Position numbers and translations under genes: made by a program. Below are positions 1 to 9,906 of a stretch of 64,000 nucleotides of DNA, in pieces. Source of the stretch: Nothopassalora personata (taxonomy: Eukaryota; Ascomycota; Dothideomycetes; Mycosphaerellales; Mycosphaerellaceae); NCBI GenBank assembly GCA_033816765.1, contig CM066292.1, forward strand, positions 5,208,001-5,272,000, read 5' to 3'. Within the stretch, counting starts at the first letter, position 1. The number at the start of each line of letters is the position of its first letter. The notes under the pieces are model-generated. The model was not told the origin of the DNA and did no database searches. It worked only from the letters and a program-made list of their open reading frames with translations.

Positions 1-3
1 AGG

Positions 4-1551
4 ATGATGATGGAAAGCGCCATCAATCTCGAGGTCGACCTCGGAAACCTAGGCTTAGACGAACAGCCCGAGTCGGATGATGGAATCGAAGATGGGCAGG
101 ACTTTGTGTGGGACAGGTGCCTTCACGACCAAATGTTCGTCTTCATGGAGAACGACATCGAGCGCATCCTGGACATCGTCGTCACCAAGATGGCTCCCCA
201 ACGAACACCATCGCAGAAGCCCGTGCCGGCGAATTTGATCTTCCTGGGCGCTCGCTATGCACACTACCACGCGGACAAAGGACTGCTCGCAGAATGGCTG
301 GAAACTGCGCAGGACAAGATCTACAGTGTTGTCGATCGCTTTCAATGGGACATGACCATGCTCGCGTTCTGGGCGTCCAACGTCACCCTTCTGCTGCACT
401 ATCTCAAGAAAGACACCGGCTTGACGGAAGCGACCACACCCTTTCAGGCACAAATGTCGGAGCTCATACACGAAATCTATATTCTGATCATCCGCGACGC
501 CGAGAGACGCATGGATAAGGTGCTCGATGCTGCAATTCTCGACCACGAAACGATACAGGGCTTCGAAGACGTGACGTTCCAGAATGAGTGGAAGTTCCTC
601 AAGAAGAAGAAAGAGGTCAAGCCAGAACCGGCAGAGAAACGCTTCAGGCCACCATCACCGAAGCGCAAAGCGCAGCCATCGCCGGGTCGAATCACATCGC
701 TGCTATCATCCACGCTGTTCGTCCTGGATCTGTATGATATACATTCGGTCATCACAGCGCAAATCTTATCGCAGCTATACTACTGGCTGAGCGCCGAGAT
801 CTTCAACCGGATCATGTCCAGCAAAAAGTACCTTGCAAGAACAAAAGCGATGCAGATTCGCATGAATCTCTTGGCGCTGGAAGAGTGGGCGCGGACGAAC
901 AACCGACAGCCCGAACATTACGAGAATGGCAACACGACTGCGGCGGGCGAGACCACGGATCAGGCAGCAAAACGACACTTCGCGCCTTTACTGCAATTGC
1001 TGCAATGGCTGCAGTGCTTCTCATCTTTCGACGACGACCGAAATGCTATTGAAGCGACGCTCCAGCAGCTGCCTAACCTTCACGCCAAGCAGCTGCTCCA
1101 CGCCGTCAAACACTATCGCGCAGAGGTTGGCGAGAAGACGTTGTCCAAAGCTGCGCTAAGGCATATTCAGGAGGTAAAAAGCAGACCAAAGACGCGCAGC
1201 GCAGAAGCAGTGTCAGCTGCTCCGGGCGCACCTCAGACACCAACGAAGCCAGGTGCCGCGAATGGCAGCGCGACACCACAACCGCCACCACCGTCGGTTT
1301 TACAACCCGATGAAGAGGATGCACCCGAAGGCGACCTGATGAACCCGGCACTACTCCTGCCGTTCCACCTGCCGACGTCGACAGACATGCTCGTGAGCTA
1401 TGGTGCAGGCTTTGGAGGAGTTAACAGGGAGCGAGAAAGAAAATACACACCTTCGGTACCTGCAGACTTCCTGGCAAAGCTTGACCCGACGGGAGGACAG
1501 CAGAGGAGCAACCTCTATGAGAATGCTCACTTCAGCGACTCGACTGAGTAG
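4..1551 (+). CDS. DIL (dilute) domain protein, probably 5'-partial
   Basis: The reading frame runs in from the left edge. Three ATGs stand at the first visible codons, but the codon before them is open, so the N-terminus may lie outside the window. About residues 30-380 look like a DIL domain, the helical cargo-binding module named from myosin V tails: a helix-rich region with the LYDIHS..AQILSQLYYWLSAEIFNRI stretch, then a basic Pro/Ser linker inserted near residues 195-220 (KKKKEVKPEPAEKRFRPPSP), and the LLQLLQWLQCFSSFDDD segment. The tail (about 400-515) is low-complexity Pro/Ala/Thr and acidic. In fungi this domain often follows ankyrin repeats in a single protein, which would fit a missing upstream part. 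The likely role is membrane or organelle cargo binding; that is inferred from the domain only. Confidence 0.75.
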   Translation: MMMESAINLEVDLGNLGLDEQPESDDGIEDGQDFVWDRCLHDQMFVFMENDIERILDIVVTKMAPQRTPSQKPVPANLIFLGARYAHYHADKGLLAEWLETAQDKIYSVVDRFQWDMTMLAFWASNVTLLLHYLKKDTGLTEATTPFQAQMSELIHEIYILIIRDAERRMDKVLDAAILDHETIQGFEDVTFQNEWKFLKKKKEVKPEPAEKRFRPPSPKRKAQPSPGRITSLLSSTLFVLDLYDIHSVITAQILSQLYYWLSAEIFNRIMSSKKYLARTKAMQIRMNLLALEEWARTNNRQPEHYENGNTTAAGETTDQAAKRHFAPLLQLLQWLQCFSSFDDDRNAIEATLQQLPNLHAKQLLHAVKHYRAEVGEKTLSKAALRHIQEVKSRPKTRSAEAVSAAPGAPQTPTKPGAANGSATPQPPPPSVLQPDEEDAPEGDLMNPALLLPFHLPTSTDMLVSYGAGFGGVNRERERKYTPSVPADFLAKLDPTGGQQRSNLYENAHFSDSTE

Positions 1552-1777
1552 GAGGACCTCGAGACGAGACGCCGAAAGGCAAACGTTAGACGAGACAAGG
1601 TGAATCACGTGAGAAGCATCGTTCTGGGGACAGCCGACGACACCGCTCAGCGGAGATGGCCGAAGAAAGGCCTATCCGTGTAATCGTTGAGCCGCCGGCG
1701 CGCGAGAGCTTGTTCTGACTCCTGCATTCCACTCTTCTCACTCATAACAAAAATTTCTTGTCCAGGGAGAAGAAAGT

Positions 1778-2933
1778 ATGGAAGCACCCATCATAGCTCC
1801 AGAATCCATTCAGGATCAAATCCAACAGCCCACTTCAATCGCCGCTGAGCAAATTGACGCAACCTTCAAATCTGACAGTATCGGTATTTCTTACTTCACT
1901 CCCCCCCCCCCCACCACAACCTCAAGCAGCACTCACACCCGCAGACCTCATCAACCGCGCCCTCGGCTCCCGCATCCTCTCCTTCAGCGACGAATGGTTC
2001 GCCGCCGCCGAGAACCTCACCACTCCGACCCCACCGATTCGAAAGCCGGGCGTCTTTACCTACGCGGGCGCTTGGTACGATGGATGGGAGACACGGCGGC
2101 ATAACACGGAAGAATTCGATTGGGTTGTGATACGGTTGGGAGTCGCTTCAGGCAAAGTGAGAGGAGTGGAAGTGGATACGGCTTTCTTCAACGGGAACCA
2201 TGCGCCCGAGGTTGCCGTGCAGGGAGTTTTCGTCGACGATTCGAGGGAAGAAGAGGTGAAGACGAAGGAGTTTTGGGACAAGGGCGAGGAAGGAGTGGAT
2301 ACGATTCTTGCGAAGCAGGAGTGTGGGCCGTCTCAACGTCATGCATGGTTATTGCCCACGACGACAGAGAAGGCATATACGCACGTGAGATTGCAAATGT
2401 TCCCCGACGGCGGCATCGCGCGCTTCAGACTTTTCGGGCAGGCCGTGCCGGTCTTCCCACAGGATGTGGATGCGGTGTTTGATCTGGCAGCTACCGTCAA
2501 TGGCGGCGTAGCAGTGTCTTGCTCGGACCAACACTTTGGCACGAAAGATAACCTTCTCCTCCCTGGGCGGGGGGTGGATATGGGGGATGGATGGGAGACG
2601 AAGCGGTCCCGGGGGGAGCATGTGGATTGGGTGATCATACGATTGGGCACGCCTGGATATGTGGAGAAAGTTGTGGTGGACACGGCCCATTTTCGTGGGA
2701 ACTTTCCGCAGAAGGTTCAAATCTTTGCGGCGCCGGAGGGGGTCGTGCCAGGCCATGATGATGGTGTGTGGCAGGAGGTGCTGGAGCCGCAGAAGACAGG
2801 GCCGGATGCGGAGCATGAGTATGGTAGAGATGTGCTATGGGGCGTGGATGGTGTGAAGGTTGGGTATGTGAAGTTGGTGATCATTCCTGATGGGGGAGTG
2901 AAGAGGATCAGAGTTCTTGGGAGAAGAGGATAG
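1778..2933 (+). CDS. Allantoicase
   Basis: Allantoicase hydrolyses allantoate to ureidoglycolate and urea in purine catabolism, letting the fungus use purines as a nitrogen source. Two exons are needed: 1778-1883 and 1945-2933, with an intron (GTATTT..GCAG, about 61 nt) that contains a run of 12 C. Only this splice joins the frames, giving ..KSDSI-DLINRALGSRILSFSDEWF. The protein holds the two tandem jelly-roll repeats of the family. Repeat 1 has FSDEWFAAAENL, GVFTYAGAWYDGWETRRHN and DWVVIRLG. Repeat 2 has CSDQHFG, DMGDGWETKRSRG and DWVIIRLGTPG, followed by VKLVIIPDGGVKRIRV. The length (about 340 residues) is normal for the family. A 20-nt G run starts just after the stop codon. Confidence 0.92.
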
Positions 2934-3384
2934 AGAGGGGGGGGGGGGGGGGGGGGGTGAGACGTGGTGGCGAGATAAGATGAGATGAGATGATATGCTG
3001 CAGGAATATCAGTGCGAAATGGCAGCCAGCATGATCTGCTTCGCCACACACTGAGCCTTTGCTCTTCAGCTTCCTCAGTAATAATAACAATGCGAAATGG
3101 CAGCCAGCATGATCCGCTACACCACACAAGGAGCCCTCGACCTCAAGTCAAAAAAAGAACAAAACACAACGGCACCACCGTCGCCAACACCTCCCTCCCC
3201 CTTCTCCATAACCCCCTCATCACTCAGATCCAAAACATCGTCCCATCAAGACTCTTACTCTCTTCCAAGAGTTCCCATCAACCCTCCAACCAAGTCCCCC
3301 ACATCCTGTCCACCTGACCCTACACCTGATTCCTCACTCCCACCATACCCAGGCTCCTTCCTTTAACCTTATCAAACAGCGGCC
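2934..3384. other. Intergenic stretch with G run and 23-bp direct repeat
   Basis: No gene is supported here. It holds a run of about 20 G directly after the allantoicase stop codon, a duplicated 23-bp sequence (listed separately) and CT/CA-rich low-complexity DNA. The open frames crossing it are broken by low-complexity sequence and match no family I recognise. Confidence 0.5.
3013..3113 (+). repeat. 23-bp direct repeat, two copies 78 bp apart
   Basis: The sequence TGCGAAATGGCAGCCAGCAT (plus GAT) occurs at 3013-3035 and again at 3091-3113. The next 15 bases are still similar in the two copies. It looks like a local duplication of unknown origin. Confidence 0.75.
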
Positions 3385-5593
3385 GCACCTCTCGCAAAGA
3401 TGATCGGCGTAATCCGCCGCCGGCACGTAGGACACGGCAGTCGTGGACCGGGGGGGGGGATGTGTAGCACAACCTATTTGGTCAAGGTCTGCTAGTCGGC
3501 TGGCTTGAAGCTCGTCTTGTCTTGGTGGACGATGCAATGGGTTGAAGAAGCAGCTTAGAATCTTTGCTTCGCAGAGGCAACGCGTTACGCGAGGCGCGAC
3601 CGAGTTCCTGGTCGCACAAGCTCTTGAACTTTTCGTAGCGTTGCAGATTAGACTTGTTCTTGGCCGGCACAGCACGAGGACGATCAGGTCAGGCCACGCT
3701 CAAGATTCGTGGCGGTCTCGATGACCGTCTTTAGTGAGGTTTTCAGGGAGGCGGGCAATACTGCATGATTGGTATTTTCCAGCTGATGGAGATTCCCAAA
3801 AGCACTCAATCCATTCGCAGTATACTGCTCTCGTGAAAAAAGCGAAGATGGGTCGTTCGTTTCTCCTGGCTGGTCTTTCCATCAGGCGGGAAGATGGAGA
3901 AGGCAGATTTGGTGAACTTGCCGGGCTGGCTCGACGAACTTCTCGTTGGTAAGCTTCCAGATGATATTCTTCACCGCTACACTGCGCCTGTCGTAACGGA
4001 CATTCGGAGGATCGCAAAGATACTCTGGAGCTTTCAGAAGCTCGGGATAGACGAGGATGTTGTAGTCTCTCAAGATCATGGGCATATCGCTTAGTGCCGC
4101 AGCGTTCTCGATGCCCAGCAGTGGCCCGAACTCTTGCAAAATGGCACGTTGGTGCTCAGCAGGATGACGGCAAGCTTTGTCGATCATGGAGGATGTCTGC
4201 TCAGGCGTAAGCTCGCCCTTGTACTGTTGGTAAGGCAGGATCGCAACATCTTCCGCCATGTATTAAAGACGATCTTTGGCCTCCGCAGTACCGCCAAGGT
4301 TGACACAGATAGAGCCACGAGTGCCTCTAGCCTTGTTACCATAGGTATCGCGAAAGGGGTCGTACACATATACTGGTCTGGTGCCATTCACGTATGCCGC
4401 CAGGCTCTCAGCAGGTGTGGTAGAAAACTCAGCGATCGTCTTTGTTCGCCGCTTGGCATCAACAATAAACTTGTCCTGATCGTCGGCTTTGGTGCGCCGG
4501 ATGTTGAGCCAGACTCTGACGCCGATGAGATCGTTGCCAAGGCTGTCATCACGCCAGATGTACTCGATTGACGAGCATGTGAAAGAGACTCATCACCGGG
4601 TTGACGTTCAAAGGCGAGCACATGCCTTGCTGATATGCCATCGTGTAGCCTCTGACGGCGGTCTTCTTGCGGTTCGCCTGACCGAGCTCGCAGTAACCAG
4701 CTTTCGCGTACAGCTTGCTCGTCCCAAATTGAACGATGCTGGACGCAGAAGACGTGTTGTTCAGAGATTTGCTGACCAGGATGTGGAGTGATTCTTCGAT
4801 GTTCTTGAACAAACTTGAGGTCACGTTACAAAATCCCTGAAGGAAATCGTTGATCTGTGAGAAGTCGTAGTTGGCTGTGTAGACGAGCTTGAGCGTGAGA
4901 GGATGGGCTCCGATGTGACGTGACTTAGGATCGAAACTGTCCAGGACGACTTCGGCCAAAGTATCGCCAATGTCGGCCACGCCGTTCTTCTTGAGGTCAA
5001 ACAATGACAAGTCCTTGCTGGATTCAATCTTCTTCTGGTAATCTGTGGCAGGAGATGACTCCTGGTTGTGAAGCAACCAGCACTTGTGAATCATGCCGTC
5101 CACTAGGACTTCCTTCTTAGACCTGGTGAGCTCCTTCTTGTGGAGCCGATCCATACGGTGAATCTCGTCTATGAAAAGCTGATTTGACGATTGCTCATCT
5201 GAGCACTGCTCGAAGTCCGCGGAAAGATAGTCAATCCGCACGAGGAGCCACTTCTATCCACTTCATTGAGTGCAAATCCAGTCATGACCCGTTCCTTCTG
5301 ATTCAAAGCCTTGGATATCTTACGAGGCTGTCCCAGACTGGTGATCCACTCTTTACGGACATCATGTTCGAAGTCCGGGACACTTCCGGTTTTCTTGATC
5401 TCGATCGACTCCTTCGGCATGGTGAGTTCGGGTGGGGTGAGGGACACTCTCATGGGCTGATAATTGATCTCTTGAGAAACAGCCCGAGGACAATTGTAGG
5501 ATTCTTCCTTACCTTGATCCTCACGGTCGATTTGACTTCGTCAAATTTACGAGATGGCGGGTTGCCGTCATTGTTGGTGTGCTTCGAAAACAT
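3385..5593 (-). pseudogene. Argonaute pseudogene with most of PIWI deleted
   Basis: Conceptual translation of the minus strand follows an Argonaute from start to end but in several frames. From the ATG at 5593 there is an N domain, with a likely intron near 5460-5505. The frame ending at 4549 carries the N/L1 part (VLDSFDPKSRHIGAHPL, then KAGYCELGQANRKKTAVRGY and SPLNVNPVMSLF). After a frameshift near 4565 come the PAZ part (LGNDLIGVRVWLNIRRTKA) and a TAA near 4263 just before YMAEDVAILPYQQYKGELT. Then follow L2 (MIDKACRHPAEHQRAI, EYLCDPPNVRYD, NIIWKLTNEKF), further frameshifts near 3920 and 3800, and Mid remnants (LVLVVPAKNKSNLQRYEKFK). Past 3480 the frame jumps to a C-terminal PIWI motif (AVSYVPAADYADHLCER), so the catalytic PIWI core is missing. 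The intact relative would load small RNAs in quelling-type silencing; this copy cannot encode a slicer. Confidence 0.8.
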
Positions 5594-5861
5594 CTTAGGG
5601 TCTCAAAAGTTTTCCGAAGTTGGTAGTAGAACTATGATTTCAAACAATCTGATACGCGCGAAATCCCACATACGTTACGTCTACAAGGTTTGCTTCGCCA
5701 TAATGTTTGTCTTGGAACTCGCCTGCCGGTCTTATTGTCCTTGTGTACCCGCTTGGTTAGATTATGTGAGATATTAGAATTCAACGACTATGTAAGCGAG
5801 CCAATCTCCCTTGACGAGCCTGCAGTCCTGATCTCTCGTCTGTGCCTCTCATCGATATCCT

Positions 5862-6740
5862 TCAGCCAAAAACACTGTTCAGCATGCTCGAGTAGTGGCT
5901 ATACGGCGTCTTCGTCTGCTCAATATCATATTGATTCCACAATCCGCCACCAGCAATCTTGTCCTTGCTATACCACGTCGAAAACTGCGTACGCATCTCC
6001 TCGAACGTCTTGCCCTGGTTTGGCTTGTCCTCGTTAGTGACCCACAACAGCGGCACAACCTTCATGCCTAAAGCATCCTGCCAGTCGGCCGGATCATTAC
6101 CCGAGCCGCCATCATAGCACTGCAAGTAATGCCTGTCTAGAAGATTCGCCTTTTTGGCGTTGATTTGGCTGGTAATATTCGCCCAGAAGCTCTGGAATGT
6201 ATAAGGAGCCGTGGTGTACTTGTATCCGATATTGCCCAAGAGCTCGGCAAATTTAACCGTGCTATCAACGTCGTAAAGAGATTCGTCGTCGTTGTTGACA
6301 GCGTCAATGTTCCACGCGGTTTTCAGCACTGACAGACTCTTAGCAAATTTTGTGTTTGCACCGGTGCCGTCGGTGTTGACAAGACTCTGGATCGTGGTAT
6401 AGGGGCTTAAGGTAAATTCGGTGCGATTAAGGGTAGTGTTGCCAGTCTTGTAGCCTTTGATAATGTTGCTATATTCAGATCCGCCAACGTAGACGCCATT
6501 GGTTACGAGTGGCGTTTCCACGTCGCTAGAGGTAATGGCTGGGTAGACAAGATCGCCGTTGGACTTGACGTTAAGAGCGAAGATAATGGCCGTGTTAAAG
6601 CCAGACGTCTTGATGGCTTCCGTGTTAAATTTGGTGACATTGCTGAAGAGGTAAATGGCTTTGATGTTCTCGGCAAAAGCGTGGCCAGCGAGGAACAGAG
6701 GAACGCTGAGAGCAGCGAGCTTATTGGTCTTAGAAAACAT
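5862..6740 (-). CDS. Secreted GH18-like (TIM-barrel) protein
   Basis: This is a single-exon gene. The frame is open for 22 codons upstream, but the ATG at 6740 opens directly on a signal peptide (MFSKTNKLAALSVPLFLAGH-AFA, cleavage near residue 22), so I take that start, giving 292 residues. The mature part matches a fungal family often labelled 'coagulation factor 5/8 type' or GH18-like: ENIKAIYLFSNVTKF near the N-terminus, AWNIDAVNNDDESLYDV in the middle, then DRHYLQCYDGGSGNDPADW, KVVPLLWVTN and GGGLWNQYDIE. The acidic NNDDES motif sits roughly where GH18 enzymes keep their catalytic acids, but I cannot prove activity. There are six visible N-x-S/T sites. It is probably an extracellular polysaccharide or glycan hydrolase. 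It is an intact gene lying between an Argonaute relic and transposon debris. Confidence 0.72.
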   Translation of the reverse strand: MFSKTNKLAALSVPLFLAGHAFAENIKAIYLFSNVTKFNTEAIKTSGFNTAIIFALNVKSNGDLVYPAITSSDVETPLVTNGVYVGGSEYSNIIKGYKTGNTTLNRTEFTLSPYTTIQSLVNTDGTGANTKFAKSLSVLKTAWNIDAVNNDDESLYDVDSTVKFAELLGNIGYKYTTAPYTFQSFWANITSQINAKKANLLDRHYLQCYDGGSGNDPADWQDALGMKVVPLLWVTNEDKPNQGKTFEEMRTQFSTWYSKDKIAGGGLWNQYDIEQTKTPYSHYSSMLNSVFG

Positions 6741-8541
6741 CTTGTTGGTGCTTAATGTGAGTTTATGGCGGACTATGGCGACGCTGGCGACTCCTTTTGT
6801 AGCCATAGAGCGTCCTCCATCAGCGCTATGTAAAGTGCCGCAGTTGCAAGTAATCGTGACCCGGCGAGGCCCTGTAGCTGCTGATATTTCCCGCAGAGTC
6901 CAGCTATCATTTCGTCCGTCAGTGGGGACGCCAAAGCAGTCGATGGTAGCATTCGAGTGTCGCTAGCCCTTGCACGGGGGATTATACGATGTACTAAGCA
7001 GCGGGCTCTACACCCCACCCCATATATAGATTTTAATCTATCTATTAATATACATAGCCTTCTTTGGTAGTAAGTAGATACCTTTAATAGGGTTAAGATC
7101 TAGTAATTAAGTACGGTGTTTATGCATTACGCTATACATAGGGTATATTTCTTGCGTGGTGCGCAATGGACAGTAAAGTCTGGTACGAAGTTTGTGATTT
7201 TGATGGCTATCTACACGCTACAAGTGTGGTTTGTACCCTATGAGGCTTGCTTAGTGGCGCAGTGCAGTGCCTCCTGCCTATTCTGTTCTATACCATGCCC
7301 CCCCCCCCCCCCGCCTTCCCCCTCGGGCCAGATTCTTCAAGTTATGTCCTCATGTCGCATCCTCATGTCGCACGAGCACTCGTTGTCGCCTGCCGCAGCA
7401 GGAGTGGTCTCCTCGTCTTCGCCTAGTGGTGTACACCTATGTTGGTCTGTGCTAGCGTACGACTCTGTCAAGCTGTGGCGCCTCGTCCGTGGTGCTGCGT
7501 GCCTTAACAGCCTTCCTAGCAGCCTTAGCGGCTGCTATCTTGCGTCGTGTCTGTAGGCGCTTTGAAGACAGGAATGGCTCTGTCTCGGCGTTACGCTCTA
7601 GCGTGTTCTAGCCGGCTGCTCTTAGTATAGAGCCTCCTACTAGTCTAGTGACAGCTGGCGAGGCGTTTAGTGATGCGGTAGGTTGCGGGTTGGCGGCCAT
7701 TAGGAAGGTCGAGGTACAGTACAGTATTCCCTGAACTCCGTCCCAACTAGCCTATGCACTATTCAAGGGCCCCCTACCTATCACAGTCAAATACCGGTTA
7801 TCAAGCGAACCAATTGGTCTTCAATATTCGACTACAGCCTTATCAATCGCGCACGTGACTGGGAAGTCTTGCATACCGGTAACGAATGGACGAGCCTACT
7901 GCTACGAATACACACCCTCTATTAACATCGACACCCTTGATCCACCTACTGCTATCGACGCCGCCCTCACACCGCCGTCCAATAGCCTATATAAAGGCCC
8001 TCATCTTCCGCGACCTTCACACACCTCCGCCTAAAGCTGCTAGTGATGTTGTTGATCTGTTCGGGTGTTAGGCGGTCCTAGCAAGGACAGGAAAATAAGG
8101 CCCATTCGCACCTATATATCTATATATCTCCCTACACAGGTCTACAGCTATTGCGGCTCTCCCTAACCTCCCTTTCCTTACTTATAGCGACAGCGAGGTC
8201 GCGATGAGCAGAATTTTCGCATTAGTGAGGTTCGAACAACACCCTATTAGTATCGCACTATAGGTGTATTAATAACAGGCTATCGCTGTCCGGATAGCTA
8301 CCGCTCCACGTGCTATTCGAGCCTATTCACCAACGGCTGCTATTAGCCCTAGGGCGGTAGCTTCCCCTGTCTTAGCAACCCTACGGGTACCCCTTGTCCT
8401 GCATAAGATAGGGCGCCGAGTAGAGCCCTCAGCTAGCGCCGGCGAGGTGATAGCTACTCGGAGGCAGCGGTGTGGTGGAGCCTAGCGGCGGCTACGTGGC
8501 AATAAGCAGCGACTATCGAACGGAGGTGAGAGGATACTGTA
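6741..8541. other. Degenerate, gene-free DNA, probably transposon debris
   Basis: No intact gene is visible in this 1.8 kb. It starts with an AT-rich block (about 7015-7115, TA-rich with short inverted repeats), has a run of about 14 C near 7301, and from about 7600 to 8540 is rich in CTA/TAG and GTA/TAC. On the minus strand near 7470-7550 a short Lys/Ala-rich frame (KIAAAKAARKAVKA) resembles the basic C-terminal tail of pogo/Fot-type transposases, but the match is weak. A TATA-like sequence (TATATAAAGG) lies near 7990. I take the block as old element remnants next to the mariner copy. Confidence 0.4.
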
Positions 8542-9904
8542 CCGAACCTGCCAACCTGCGGACAGCAAAATAGAAACTAGCCCCCACTCCCGCTCCCTCC
8601 GCAGCCTTGTCGCAATCTCGTAAGTTTTACTCCCTCTTCGAGATAACAATACTAGTAACGATGCCCGAACATTGGAATACTCCTACGAAGAGCGAAGTCC
8701 GCGGCGCGAAGAAAATGCTCGACTTTTTAAGCCGCCGAGGGAAAATATAACGAGCCGCAAAAACTCGAAACCGTAGGAAAGCTATTCGGTACCCGTAAAG
8801 GACAAGTTTCGAAGACGCTTTCTTCGAAAGAACGACGTACTTTCGCGCCGAACGAAGAGCCTCGCGGCGGTTACCGCGGCGACGACGTATTACGTCTAGG
8901 ACAAGAACAAATAGACGACGCCGTCGTCGCTATCGAGAAGAACGAGTACGAAGGACACGACCTCGATTACGGCTCTCTACGCTACGAAGCGAATCTCCCG
9001 GACGTCGACGATAGGACTATAAGACGCGCGCTACGGAAAGAGAATATAGGGCGATATATAGCGCGTACGGAGGAAGAACTCGACGACGGACACGCCGTAG
9101 CGCGAGTAGCCTTCGCAAAAAAACTACTCGCCGAACGCCCGAATAAAGAAGACTATCGAAATATACTCTTTACGGACGAGTTCCATTTCGGACAAGGCTA
9201 CGAAGAGAATAGACATTATATCTTTCGACGCGTAGGGACTCGTAACCGTCGAGAATGTATTCGCCGTATTTCGAAGCGAGCGAAAGGCGTAAAAGGACGA
9301 AGGAAAGGCCCGAAAAGAGACCCGATACCGCGAAACGACGAAGAATCGAAGGACGTACATTTTTTCGTTATAACCGGCTATAATCTAGGCGTCCGATGCT
9401 ACGAGTATACGCCGCGGAATATAAACGGTAAAATGTCTAGCGAGCAATATATCGAAGAATTCCTTAAACCGATTATTCTACCGCTTCTTAAAGAGCGTCC
9501 GGGATCTATTATCGAAGAGGACGTCGATAGTTCGCATACTTCGGCGAAGACTACGGCGTTTAAAGAGGCAAACGGTATACCGTATTATATAAACGCTCGT
9601 ACTTCGCCGGACTTCTCGGTCGTCGAAACAATAGCGGGTATAACGAAGAATAAGTTTCGAAAGTACGCGCGGTTTACGAGAGAGGACGTACGGGCGGAGG
9701 CGATACGGAGTTTCGAGGAAATTACGGATAAACAAGTAAACAATAGCGTAGATAGTATGCCCGGACGTCTAAAAGCGTGTTTAGATAACGAAGGTCAAAA
9801 GACGCAATACTAAACGTTGTTTGTTGTCGTATTGTCGTTGTTTAAAGTGCGGAGTGTCTAAAAATCTTAGTTTCCATTTTGCTGTCCGCAGGTTGCCTGC
9901 CTCG
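8542..9904 (+). mobile_element. Tc1/mariner-type DNA transposon
   Basis: An inverted pair of about 28 bp bounds the element: CAACCTGCGGACAGCAAAAT followed by a few more matching bases at about 8552-8579, and its reverse complement at about 9868-9895, with one mismatch. Looser similarity extends outwards to a TA dinucleotide on each side (8540-8541 and 9905-9906), the target duplication expected of Tc1/mariner. Inside lies a single transposase frame reading in the + direction. The total length of about 1.36 kb is normal for the superfamily. The DNA is strikingly short of CpA and TpG but rich in CpG and TpA. Confidence 0.8.
8661..9813 (+). pseudogene. Tc1/mariner transposase, one frameshift
   Basis: The ATG at 8661 starts MPEHWNTPTKSEVRGAKKML and soon meets a stop. 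From about 8743 a second frame runs open for some 1,070 nt to the TAA at 9813. Joined by one frameshift near 8740 they give a roughly 384-residue DDE transposase. There is an N-terminal helix-turn-helix part (KLETVGKLFGTRKGQVSKTL). The catalytic motifs follow: ILFTDEFHFG (first Asp), IIEEDVDSSHTSAKT (second Asp; relatives usually have EEDGDSGH) and SPDFSVVET (relatives have SPDLSPIEN with a Trp two residues on, lost here). The end, MPGRLKACLDNEGQKTQY, is typical. The long open frame has no tryptophan at all. It was probably active recently or is mobilised by another copy; activity now is doubtful because of the frameshift. Confidence 0.8.
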
Positions 9905-9906
9905 TA

